23,350 bases of DNA from contig UQWL01000027.1 of assembly GCA_900544715.1 (NCBI GenBank), forward strand, positions 1 to 23,350. Direction: 5' to 3'. Source of the DNA: an uncultured Oscillospiraceae bacterium (GTDB lineage: Bacteria; Bacillota; Clostridia; Oscillospirales; Acutalibacteraceae). This document shows, piece after piece, positions 13,935 through 20,813 of the stretch. Below the pieces are notes generated by a model, which saw only the letters and a program-made list of their open reading frames with translations, was not told where the DNA came from and did not search any database. The first letter of the stretch is position 1, and each line of letters opens with the position of its first letter. The position numbers and the translations under genes are program-made.

Positions 13935-14174
13935 GCTTTTGAAAAACATCCCGGAAGGAGAACGATAATTTTTACGGATTTCGGTTAAAAGAATAAGATT
14001 ATTTACTGTTTTTTGGAAAGCGTCGCTTTGTTCATAATTTTGTAACAAAATAGGCAAATTTGTCGAATACAATAATTTTAAAGATGCTGATGCGTATTTA
14101 TTGTCGCATTTGTAATGAATCAATTTTCAATAAATTGCAGAGGTATCTCAATGATATTAGGAGGAGGAAAAAAC

Positions 14175-14300
14175 ATGCTCAGTTCTATCTTTTCACTTGT
14201 AGAGGGGATTCTTAGCTCGGCAGGCGCGAGCGCTGAGGCTCAGAATATCGTTTCCACGGTATTCGACAGCATTCTCAAGGGCATCGGCATTTTTGGCTGA
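14175..14300 (+). CDS. 41-residue amphipathic peptide, PSM-beta-like in layout
   Basis: A short gene with a strong AGGAGGAGG ribosome site (14159-14167, 7 bases before the ATG), standing between greA and a minus-strand racemase gene and followed by a hairpin. The product begins MLSSIFSLVEGILSSAG, has a polar middle (ASAEAQN), then IVSTVFDSILKGIGIFG. Both halves would form amphipathic helices; net charge is slightly negative, and there is no leader, Gly-Gly site or cysteine. Two helices, a length near 44 and a C-terminal GxxFG resemble staphylococcal beta-class phenol-soluble modulins and some leaderless bacteriocins. This is resemblance of layout, not proven homology; a small membrane-associated or toxin peptide is also possible. 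No immunity or export gene is adjacent. The 240 bases upstream are AT-rich with no confident promoter; TACAAT at 14068-14073 could be a -10. Confidence 0.65.
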   Translation: MLSSIFSLVEGILSSAGASAEAQNIVSTVFDSILKGIGIFG

Positions 14301-14317
14301 TTGAGCCGGATGATAGC

Positions 14318-14355
14318 AAACGGCGGCTTCCTGTGTGGGCAGGAGGCCGCCGTTT
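14318..14355. terminator. Hairpin terminator between the small peptide gene and the racemase gene
   Basis: AAACGGCGGCTTCCTG (14318-14333) pairs with 14340-14355 with one G-U pair and a 6-base loop. The following T content is moderate (TTTGATTTGGAATTTT) on the plus strand and weaker on the minus strand. It lies between convergent genes and probably serves both. Confidence 0.75.
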
Positions 14356-14382
14356 GATTTGGAATTTTATAAAATATGGAAG

Positions 14383-15474
14383 TCATACATACTCCCGTAA
14401 AACACCGCTGTCTACCATCAGGGGATTCACGTCGAGTGTGACAATATCCCCCGGGCGGCAATCCACTCCTGTCACATCAAAAACAACATTTGTCAGCCCG
14501 ATCCGGCCCGCGAGTGGCACACGCTTGCCGTTGAGATGACCGTAAATTTGAGTATCGCGGAAAAAATCCTTCACCGCATGCACCAGATACCGCAGTTTGT
14601 CCACCGGGCGGCAGAGGTCGTTTGCCTTTACCAGCCCAAAGCCGTCTATGTGCCCCACCGGAACAACGGCGGCAACCATATCGCGCGGCGTGCGGTAGAG
14701 ATCCGCATAGCCAATGTTGGAATCCTTGGGCAAGTGTTTCACGCTGGTAATTTCGCACTCCATGTGTCCCACGCGCTGGAACCCCCATACGTTTGGCACC
14801 GACAGCCTGCCCAAAAAGGCGGAGCCGATCCGCACCGCGTCTAGCCGAGTATCCGGGAACCGGAGCGCGGCGGTCGAATTGGCCGCATGCTTCATGCCGA
14901 GCGCCATGCCTGCCTGCTCGAGCTTTTGTATCATCTCCCGGTAGGTTTTCATCTGGCGGTTGACGGAGGAAGGGTCTTTCCCGAAGGCATTGGAAAAGTG
15001 CGTGAAGCAACCTGTGATTTTCAGGTGCGGCAGCCCTGCGCAGAGCTTGGCGATTTCCTCCTCCTCACCGGGGAGGAACCCATACCGGCCGAAGCCGGTA
15101 TCCAGTTTTAAATGCGCCTCTATCACAGCGTTGCGCTTTTGAGCGGTTTCTTCCAGCAGGAGAGCGCTTTCGCGGGAACCGACGCAGGCCGTGATGCGGC
15201 GGTCGATCAAAAGCTCTGCCTCGTTTTCATCCGCCACGGGGCTGAGCAGCAGGATCGGGCAGTCAATGCCGGCGCTGCGCACGGCGGCGGCCTCTCCGGG
15301 GCGGGCGGCGGCGAGCAGATGAACGCCGTTGTCAACAAGCTCCCGTGCAAACTGCACCGTGCCCAGGCCATAGCCGTTTGCCTTGACCGTTCCGATGACA
15401 GGGACGCCCCCCATCTCCTTTTTCACGGTTTCGATATTATTGGCCAAATAATCCCGCTCTACGACATAGCGCAC
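14383..15474 (-). CDS. Divergent alanine-racemase-family (fold type III PLP) protein
   Basis: A 363-residue protein. The N-terminal barrel is typical of alanine racemases: Lys31 in VKANGYGLG would bind PLP, Arg130 in GFGRYGF, HAANSTAALRFP (196-207), and Arg215 in VRIG. The C-terminal domain departs from the family. The usual GYADG, whose tyrosine is the second catalytic base, is VGHIDGF with His275 (codon CAC); the usual GRxCMDQ is GRIGLTN (323-329); about 20 residues are inserted between them; and the end is about 20-40 residues short, closing with NPLMVDSGVLREYV. It may racemise another amino acid, act by another mechanism, or be inactive. The start is GTG 15474, with AGGGAGG 7 bases upstream. 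It lies directly downstream of a FemX-like gene on the same strand, suggesting a joint role in peptidoglycan cross-bridges. Confidence 0.88.
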   Translation of the reverse strand: MRYVVERDYLANNIETVKKEMGGVPVIGTVKANGYGLGTVQFARELVDNGVHLLAAARPGEAAAVRSAGIDCPILLLSPVADENEAELLIDRRITACVGSRESALLLEETAQKRNAVIEAHLKLDTGFGRYGFLPGEEEEIAKLCAGLPHLKITGCFTHFSNAFGKDPSSVNRQMKTYREMIQKLEQAGMALGMKHAANSTAALRFPDTRLDAVRIGSAFLGRLSVPNVWGFQRVGHMECEITSVKHLPKDSNIGYADLYRTPRDMVAAVVPVGHIDGFGLVKANDLCRPVDKLRYLVHAVKDFFRDTQIYGHLNGKRVPLAGRIGLTNVVFDVTGVDCRPGDIVTLDVNPLMVDSGVLREYV

Positions 15475-15516
15475 GGCAAAGCCTCCCTTTCTGACACATC
15501 CGTTTTGAATCAATAA

Positions 15517-15541
15517 GAAATGCCGTTTCAAACGGCATTTC
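15517..15541 (-). other. Hairpin between femX-like and racemase genes
   Basis: GAAATGCCGTTT and its complement (15517-15528 with 15530-15541) form a long stem with a tight turn, 12 bases after the upstream stop on the minus strand. Only TTATTGATT follows, so termination would be partial. It could set the ratio of the two products or stabilise the upstream message. Confidence 0.6.
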
Positions 15542-15553
15542 CTAGGTTTATTT

Positions 15554-16609
15554 TTATTTCTTTTCTGCCAGCCTGCGCTTAACGGTGCGCAGCTTTTTAT
15601 AGGTCTTTTCACCGAGGGTGACGAGCTTGAATGCAGACGGCTTGATGATGAGATTCATCTCGCCGATGAATTCCGTAAGTTCCCCGCTGAAGCCCTTTTT
15701 GAAGCGGTAGATGCCATAGAGAGGATTGCTTTCGTCCAGATAGCCGGACACGCCGCGGAAGTCATAAATGCGGCAGTTCGTTTCGATTGCCCAGCGGATC
15801 ATTTCCCACTGCACCAGATAGTTCGGCATGACATTGCGATGCTCGTTGGACGATGCGCCGTAGAGATACCAAACCTTATCTCCATAGTGGATTGCGAGGG
15901 AGCCGGCAATGGGCTGCCCCTCGTAATAGGCCAGATAGATACGTGCGTCCTCACCGAAATTTTCCAGGATGCTGCGGAAATAGTCTGTGGAGCGGATGCC
16001 GAAATCGTCACGCTTGCCGGTTTCGATCATGATTTTGTGGAAATCCTCCGCCGCCTCAGGGCCGCAGATTTTCACCTCAACACCCTTCTTTTTGGCGACA
16101 CGGATGTTGTAGCGGTGCTTGGAGGCAAAGGCGTTGAAGATTTCATCCTCCGTCTTCCCTTCCACATCGAGGCGGAAAACGAAACGCGGCTGAATGGTTT
16201 CAAAGCTCTGCGTGGTGGAATCGACGGTAAAACCGAGGCTTTTGACCAGATCGGCAAATTCCTTGTCGTCCACCTTGATATCCGTATCCATGGTCAGCAC
16301 GTAGGCGTTGAATTCGCGGCCGACTTCGACCGCCGCATCGACGAGCTTTTTCACCATTGCGCGATCATGCGGGTCACACACGGGGCCGCGCGGGCTGTAC
16401 ATCAGGGAATAGGGCATGCCGGGCACCTTGCGGATGAGTAGGGCCATCGTACCGTCGATCTTGCCGTCTGCCCCGCGGCTGATTACGCCGCGCCACTGCC
16501 AGTTTTTTTTGACGCCTGCCCAGGGGCTTCCCTGCATAAAGCTTGCTTTATAATGGCTTTTGACAAAGGCGTCGAATTCGACCGCCTGTTCGCGTTTGAT
16601 AATTTCCAA
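15554..16609 (-). CDS. FemX/MurM-like peptidoglycan bridge aminoacyltransferase
   Basis: A 351-residue FemABX-family protein with two GNAT-like domains (about 1-160 and 170-345). These enzymes move amino acids from aminoacyl-tRNA to the lysine or diaminopimelate side chain of lipid II on the inner face of the membrane. Typical segments are SPWAGVKKNWQW, MYSPRGPVCD, FNAFASKHRYNIRVAKKKGV (domain junction), GSLAIHYGDKVWYLYGASS and IYDFRGVSG...LYGIYRFKKGFSG. There is no coiled-coil arm, so it is closer to FemX than to FemA/B. The start is TTG 16609, because GGGAGG lies 7 bases before it; an upstream in-frame ATG at 16622-16624 has no ribosome site. It is first gene of a likely operon with the racemase-like gene and has a perfect consensus promoter. 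The amino acid added is unknown. Confidence 0.9.
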   Translation of the reverse strand: MEIIKREQAVEFDAFVKSHYKASFMQGSPWAGVKKNWQWRGVISRGADGKIDGTMALLIRKVPGMPYSLMYSPRGPVCDPHDRAMVKKLVDAAVEVGREFNAYVLTMDTDIKVDDKEFADLVKSLGFTVDSTTQSFETIQPRFVFRLDVEGKTEDEIFNAFASKHRYNIRVAKKKGVEVKICGPEAAEDFHKIMIETGKRDDFGIRSTDYFRSILENFGEDARIYLAYYEGQPIAGSLAIHYGDKVWYLYGASSNEHRNVMPNYLVQWEMIRWAIETNCRIYDFRGVSGYLDESNPLYGIYRFKKGFSGELTEFIGEMNLIIKPSAFKLVTLGEKTYKKLRTVKRRLAEKK

Positions 16610-16664
16610 AAAAATGCCTCCCATGCTGCATTTGTTGTCAATTTATTTCCATATGAATAGGGCT

Positions 16665-16693
16665 ATTATAATCCAATCGGAGATCATTGTCAA
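16665..16693 (-). promoter_or_regulatory. Consensus SigA promoter of the femX-like operon
   Basis: On the minus strand a perfect TTGACA (16688-16693) and TATAAT (16665-16670) with a 17-base spacer lie about 55 bases before the TTG start. It is divergent from the promoter at 16802. Confidence 0.93.
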
Positions 16694-16801
16694 AAGGAAA
16701 CGGAGCCGGAAAATGCTTCTTTGACAGTGTGCGTGGTTTCAGAAGGATTATGCGCATATACAGGGCGGGCAGTTTGCATGCTGGTGAAAAACGAGCTGTG
16801 A

Positions 16802-16830
16802 TTGTAAGATTCCATTTTTAACGGTATAAT
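16802..16830 (+). promoter_or_regulatory. SigA-type promoter of the metallo-beta-lactamase-fold gene
   Basis: TTGTAA (16802-16807), 17 bases, TATAAT (16825-16830). Transcription should begin near 16837, 36 bases before the chosen TTG start. Confidence 0.85.
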
Positions 16831-16872
16831 AAAAACGCTTTTATGAATATGGATCAAAGGAAGGCGTTTTCG

Positions 16873-17688
16873 TTGGAAGGCACTGCAACAACATTTGGCG
16901 ACCGGGTCGAATCTATCGCGCAAGGGGTATGGCACATTGATGATGCACATGCGCAGTCCTTTTACCTCATTGAGGGGGAGGATCGTGCTCTGGTGATCGA
17001 TACGGGGATGGAGGCGCGGCCGCTTACGCCTGTGCTGCGCACGCTGACGGAGAAACCGCTCGTGCTCGCCCTGACGCATGCACATCCCGACCATATGTAC
17101 CATGCGGATGAGTTCGAGACCGTCTGCTTGGGCAGGGCGGATATCGCAGCGTGGAAAGGCACGCTCAGGCTCGTGACGGATGTGCTCGTCGGTATGCGGA
17201 AGTTGCCGAGAAAGAAGTTCCTTGTGGAAACTTATGTCCCGGTCACAGGCCGCACAAAGATCGATCTAGGGGGGAATGTGATCGAGGTGCTGGAGGCGCC
17301 GGGCCATACGCCGGGCTCCATGATATATGTCGACCATCAGCACCGCTGCATTTTTACAGGCGACGCGGTGGGCAGCGGCATGTTCGTCCTCATGGCGCTG
17401 CCCGGCTGCCTGAAGCTTTCCGATTATCGAGACAGCCTTGCGCGCCTATTGAAAAAGCTGGAGCCGCTGTCCGGCTACCGGATGTACGGCGGCCATCTGA
17501 ATCAGGAGCGAGGCGCAGGCGAGCGGGGAGAGGATTATCACAACCCGGTGACCGTTGAGGTAGTGCGGGATCTTTATACGCTGTGCGATAAGCTGCTGCA
17601 AAAAGAGATTCTCCCGCAGGGGAGCGGCTTCCTCTGCGCACAATACGGCAAAGCGGAAATTCAGCTGCGCAGGGATCAACTGCGCTGA
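16873..17688 (+). CDS. Metallo-beta-lactamase-fold hydrolase
   Basis: A 271-residue cytosolic MBL-fold protein. The metal ligands are complete: HAHPDH (69-74) with His69, His71, Asp73 and His74; His145 in APGHTPGS; Asp164 in FTGDAVGS; and His208 in YGGHLN. The fold covers glyoxalase II-like thiolesterases, lactonases, phosphodiesterases and others, and the substrate is not evident. The C-terminal 60 residues are helical. The start is TTG 16873, with AAAGGAAGG 8 bases upstream. ATG 16843 is in frame but only about six bases from the predicted transcription start and lacks a ribosome site. A lipoprotein gene follows after 161 bases without a clear terminator between, so read-through is possible. 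Confidence 0.9.
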   Translation: MEGTATTFGDRVESIAQGVWHIDDAHAQSFYLIEGEDRALVIDTGMEARPLTPVLRTLTEKPLVLALTHAHPDHMYHADEFETVCLGRADIAAWKGTLRLVTDVLVGMRKLPRKKFLVETYVPVTGRTKIDLGGNVIEVLEAPGHTPGSMIYVDHQHRCIFTGDAVGSGMFVLMALPGCLKLSDYRDSLARLLKKLEPLSGYRMYGGHLNQERGAGERGEDYHNPVTVEVVRDLYTLCDKLLQKEILPQGSGFLCAQYGKAEIQLRRDQLR

Positions 17689-17849
17689 AAAGGCGCCTGT
17701 CAGTTTGTTGCCACAATTGGATTGTATCAACGCATTCGGGGAACGATGGCTGGCGCGTGGAAACAAAATGGGGCATCAGTTGCAACACTTTGCAGAAAAA
17801 AAGCCTCTACTATCTTATCGGATTACTGAGCAAGGAAGGGGCTACTGCA

Positions 17850-18242
17850 ATGCAACGCGATTTATGGAAACGAGGTCGGAGGATCGGTGCTTGCTGCATG
17901 GTGCTCGCTTTGGTGGCGCTGTTGTTACAGGCGTGCACAGATCGGACTATCCGATGGGAAATGTATGCTACCGTTGTGCAACGTACGGAAAACGAGCTTC
18001 TCGTGGAGCCGGAGGAGGAAAGCTCTGAGCGGCGTTCGAGTGATCGGATTTATGTGCCGGCCGCAGAAGCAAACTTATTGGATGAGAACCGGAACCCCCT
18101 CCGGTTTGAGGAGTTTCAGGAGGGCGACCGTGTAAAGGTGGTTTATGACGGCGTTATTTTGGAGACTTACCCGGGGCAGATCGGAACCTGCTATGAAATC
18201 CACCGGGTTGGAAAAGCGGAAATTCCCTCCACGACGGAATGA
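17850..18242 (+). CDS. Small lipoprotein with DUF3221-like domain
   Basis: A 130-residue protein with a basic N-terminus, a hydrophobic segment and the lipobox LQAC (Cys29), so it is predicted to be exported and lipidated. The mature part resembles DUF3221 (YobA-like): a strand pair YATVVQRTENELLVEPEE, then EEFQEGDRVKVVYDGVILETYPGQIGTCYEI, the last part being the family's most recognisable stretch and suggesting an OB-like beta barrel. The function of the family is unknown. AGGAAGGGG lies 8 bases before ATG 17850. The 161 bases before the gene contain no strong promoter; TTGCAG/TATCTT (17790-17816) has only a 15-base spacer. A good terminator follows, separating it from the division cluster. 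Confidence 0.82.
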   Translation: MQRDLWKRGRRIGACCMVLALVALLLQACTDRTIRWEMYATVVQRTENELLVEPEEESSERRSSDRIYVPAAEANLLDENRNPLRFEEFQEGDRVKVVYDGVILETYPGQIGTCYEIHRVGKAEIPSTTE

Positions 18243-18254
18243 GGAATCATATTC

Positions 18255-18286
18255 ACCCGCAGGCGCTATAGTGCCTGCGGGTTTTT
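18255..18286 (+). terminator. Intrinsic terminator of the DUF3221-like gene
   Basis: ACCCGCAGGC (18255-18264) pairs with 18273-18282 around an 8-base loop, followed by five T residues. Confidence 0.92.
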
Positions 18287-18334
18287 AATCGCTCTTTCAA
18301 AGTAGTAAGCAGGGTTCATAATGATATTGATTGG

Positions 18335-18364
18335 GAGGCACTACATCTTGTGCCTCCTTTTTTT
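18335..18364 (+). terminator. Second intrinsic terminator before mraZ
   Basis: GGAGGCAC (18335-18342) pairs with GTGCCTCC (18351-18358) around an 8-base loop and is followed by six T residues. It lies 50 bases after another terminator, with no gene between, so it is either a back-up stop or the end of a short untranslated transcript. Confidence 0.85.
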
Positions 18365-18430
18365 ACCCCTACAAGAGTATTAAAAAATAAGTGCTATTTT
18401 GCAATAAAGCATATTTTTTCGTCTGAACGC

Positions 18431-18459
18431 TTGCATTTTCAAGAGTCAGTTAGTATAAT
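18431..18459 (+). promoter_or_regulatory. SigA-type promoter of the dcw cluster (mraZ promoter)
   Basis: TTGCAT (18431-18436), 17 bases, TATAAT (18454-18459). The predicted transcription start near 18466 abuts the MraZ-type boxes. Confidence 0.88.
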
Positions 18460-18466
18460 AACACTC

Positions 18467-18496
18467 AAGTGGAGCAAAAAAGAGTAAAGTGGAGCC
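18467..18496 (+). promoter_or_regulatory. Phased MraZ-type operator boxes
   Basis: AAGTGGAGC occurs at 18467-18475 and 18487-18495, exactly 20 bases apart, with a degenerate box (AAAAAGAGTA) between, giving three 10-base units. MraZ is known to repress its own operon by binding short direct repeats with helical phasing near the promoter. Here the boxes cover about +1 to +30, suiting a block of early elongation or open-complex formation. The role is inferred from spacing and position. Confidence 0.75.
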
Positions 18497-18534
18497 AAAA
18501 CCCACATATCGATTCGCAGGGGAGGGGAATGGAG

Positions 18535-19083
18535 ATGGCAGAACTTCCGGCTGACGCCATTGTAGACACTGCGGCGCCGGCGGGATCCGTGCAGCTTGCG
18601 CCGGCCGCGCAGATCGAAGAAAAAAAGCCTGCGGAATTCAAGGGCTTTTTTGAGCATGGGCTGGATGCCAAAAGCCGCCTGTTCATCCCTGCAAAATTTC
18701 GGGAGCAATTAGGCCCCTCCTTTACCCTTTGCTTTGCCCCGCAGGTTCCCGCTCTGGTGCTTTACCCGGACGAGGTCTGGAAAGAGATTTCAGACCGGAT
18801 CAACGCTTCTCTCTTCGACGAGCAAATGCGGAAGGTGCAGCGGCGCACCATGAGCAGCGCGTTCGATATTGAAGCGGACAAGCAGGGCCGTATCACAATC
18901 CCGGCCATTTTTAAGCGCTATGCAAAGCTTGAGTCGGAGTGCATCATCTCCGGCGCGGGCCGTAAGGTGGAAATTTGGAACCCGGATGCGTGGTATGAGG
19001 AGTTTACCCGCAAGCTCGATCTGCCGGAGGGCGAGGATGATTTTGGTGTTTCCTACGATTTCGGCAGTGTGCTGGAGCGGTAA
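18535..19083 (+). CDS. mraZ: Transcriptional regulator MraZ with N-terminal extension
   Basis: A 182-residue MraZ, the DNA-binding autorepressor of the division and cell-wall cluster. Two SpoVT/AbrB-like repeats are visible: FKGFFEHGLDAKSRLFIPAKF (residues 35 on, first repeat with the DAKSR turn) and FDIEADKQGRITIPAIFK (second, DKQGR). MraZ normally begins directly at the first repeat and is near 143 residues. Here about 33 Ala/Pro/Glu-rich residues precede it. The ATG at 18535 is 9 bases from GGAGG and preferred over ATG 18529. An in-frame GTG at 18589 would shorten the extension to about 15 residues but has only a weak ribosome site. No start codon exists at the canonical position. rsmH follows after 50 bases. 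Confidence 0.93.
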   Translation: MAELPADAIVDTAAPAGSVQLAPAAQIEEKKPAEFKGFFEHGLDAKSRLFIPAKFREQLGPSFTLCFAPQVPALVLYPDEVWKEISDRINASLFDEQMRKVQRRTMSSAFDIEADKQGRITIPAIFKRYAKLESECIISGAGRKVEIWNPDAWYEEFTRKLDLPEGEDDFGVSYDFGSVLER

Positions 19084-19133
19084 CGCCGCTGACCAAAGCA
19101 AAGACGATATGAAGATAAAGGAGCTTTTCCGGC

Positions 19134-20066
19134 ATGGAATTCTCCCACAAGCCTGTTTTATTGACCGAGGCAATTGACGCGTTGGAGATCAAGCCCGGCG
19201 GCATTTATGTAGACGGCACAGCGGGCGGCGGCGGCCACTCCGCGGCAATCGCGGCCCGGCTGTCGTCAGGCGGGCGGCTGATCTGCATCGATCAGGACCC
19301 GGATGCCATTTCTGTTTTGCAGGAGCGGCTTGGCCATTTGCCACAGGTGACCATCGTGCAGGAAAATTTTGCCCGCCTCGATACGGTGCTGGGCCGGTTG
19401 GCCATCTCCGGCGTGGATGGTATTCTGGTTGATCTGGGCGTCAGCTCTCACCAACTGGATACGCCGGAACGCGGCTTTTCCTTCCATGCGGATGCGCCGC
19501 TCGATATGCGTATGTCCCAGCAGGGGCCGACGGCGGCGGAGCTTTTGCGCACGCTGGATGAACGTTCCCTTGCACGCATTTTGAACGAATACGGCGAGGA
19601 GCGCTATGCCCGAAGCATTGCGCGCAACATTGTGCGCACCCGCGAGCAGCAGCCGTTGGAAACGACGCTTGCGCTCGCTGAGCTTGTCAAGGCTTCCATC
19701 CCCGCCGCGGCGCGGCGGGAAGGCGGGCATCCTGCCCGGCGGACGTTCCAGGCGCTGCGCATCGCGGTTAACGGCGAGCTGGACATGCTGTCAACCGGGC
19801 TCGATGTGATGTTCGGCCTGCTCAACCCGGGCGGCAGGCTCGCCGCCATTACGTTTCATTCCCTGGAGGATCGGATGGTCAAGCAGCGGTTTGCCTCCTG
19901 GTGCGAGGGCTGCGTTTGCCCACCGGATTTTCCGGTCTGCGTTTGCGGCAGAAAACCACGCGCACGGCTGCCATTTAAGGTGAAGGGGCCTTCTGAGAAG
20001 GAACTGGAGAAGAATCCGCGCAGCCGCAGCGCCAAGCTCCGCGCGGTGGAAAAGCTTGGCGAATAA
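19134..20066 (+). CDS. rsmH: 16S rRNA (cytosine-1402-N4)-methyltransferase RsmH
   Basis: A 310-residue SAM-dependent enzyme that methylates N4 of C1402 in the 16S rRNA P site. SAM-binding residues lie in VDGTAGGGGHS (26-36) and CIDQDPDAI (51-59). The family signatures LVDLGVSSHQLDTPERGFSF (98-117) and LDMRM follow, then the helical insert domain (about 125-220), then ITFHSLEDRMVKQRF and the cysteine-rich CEGCVCPPDFPVCVCG near the end. The length is normal. AAAGGAG lies 10 bases before ATG 19134. It is the second gene of the dcw cluster, as in most Firmicutes. Confidence 0.97.
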   Translation: MEFSHKPVLLTEAIDALEIKPGGIYVDGTAGGGGHSAAIAARLSSGGRLICIDQDPDAISVLQERLGHLPQVTIVQENFARLDTVLGRLAISGVDGILVDLGVSSHQLDTPERGFSFHADAPLDMRMSQQGPTAAELLRTLDERSLARILNEYGEERYARSIARNIVRTREQQPLETTLALAELVKASIPAAARREGGHPARRTFQALRIAVNGELDMLSTGLDVMFGLLNPGGRLAAITFHSLEDRMVKQRFASWCEGCVCPPDFPVCVCGRKPRARLPFKVKGPSEKELEKNPRSRSAKLRAVEKLGE

Positions 20067-20130
20067 CTTGCAAAACGATCAGCATCAAATGATGCAATTC
20101 CTATTTTAATGATAGAAAGGAGACCGAACC

Positions 20131-20778
20131 ATGGCACAGCGTACATCAGGCGGCGCGTATGATTTTTCGCGCTTTGAGCGCGCGCAGGCGGCGCCGCAGC
20201 GTGTCCCGGCCCGGCCGCAGAAAACGCCCCAAAGGCTTACCAAAGTACCCGAGCCGCGAAAAGACGCCCTCCAGCGCCAGCGCGAAAATATTGACTCCTT
20301 GCGCCGGACGGTGAAAACCATCCTGGTTTCCGGCCTCCTGATCTCCCTTTTGGGGGGGATGCTCTACAGCGAGGTCCGTCAGGATGAATTGACGCACACC
20401 TACCGGCAGCTGGAAAACCAGATGGCAATTGCACAAAGCGAAAACACCCGGCTGAATATGGAGCTGAGCGCAAAGCTTTCCCTCGATAAGGTGGAGGCCT
20501 ATGCCCGCGAAAAACTGGGCATGGTGAAAAATGATGCGCCTGTTGCATGCATCAATATCCCGCAGGATAACGAGGTGCTTCTTGCTAACGGCAAGAGTCG
20601 GCAGGCGGATGATGCGGCTGACGCTGCGGATGCAGAGAGCTCAAAGCAAGGCGCAGAAGCGAAAAATCAGAAAGAGGCCGGGAGCGCCAAAACGCAATCC
20701 TCTGCCAGCGCGGATCAAGAGGCGGAAAAGCCATCCTCCGGGTCGGCATTCAAGGATTTTTTGGAATATCTCTTTTAG
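20131..20778 (+). CDS. ftsL: Cell division protein FtsL-like, with long C-terminal tail
   Basis: A 215-residue bitopic membrane protein in the position of ftsL. A basic, Pro/Gln/Arg-rich cytosolic region (1-60) precedes one membrane segment (about 61-79) and then an external coiled coil (about 81-118) ending VEAYAREKLGM (121-131), the typical end of FtsL/DivIC family coiled coils. FtsL joins DivIB/FtsQ and DivIC/FtsB to activate septal PBP and FtsW. Usual FtsL proteins are 100-130 residues; here about 70 further residues rich in Ala, Asp, Glu, Lys, Ser and Gln (about 156-205) follow, ending in a hydrophobic FKDFLEYLF. AAAGGAG is about 8 bases before ATG 20131. A 194-base gap then precedes the PBP gene. 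Confidence 0.87.
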   Translation: MAQRTSGGAYDFSRFERAQAAPQRVPARPQKTPQRLTKVPEPRKDALQRQRENIDSLRRTVKTILVSGLLISLLGGMLYSEVRQDELTHTYRQLENQMAIAQSENTRLNMELSAKLSLDKVEAYAREKLGMVKNDAPVACINIPQDNEVLLANGKSRQADDAADAADAESSKQGAEAKNQKEAGSAKTQSSASADQEAEKPSSGSAFKDFLEYLF

Positions 20779-20813
20779 CAGGGCAATACCTATGAATAAG
20801 ACGGCATCTGATT

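Noticed and set aside
13872..14123. 83-codon minus-strand frame between greA and the small peptide gene
   Set aside because: It includes the greA terminator, has AT-rich random composition and lacks a ribosome site.
14477..15010. Second minus-strand frame of 177 codons within the racemase gene, as a sign of a frameshift
   Set aside because: The main frame is continuous and conserved through this region; the other frame is a GC-driven shadow.
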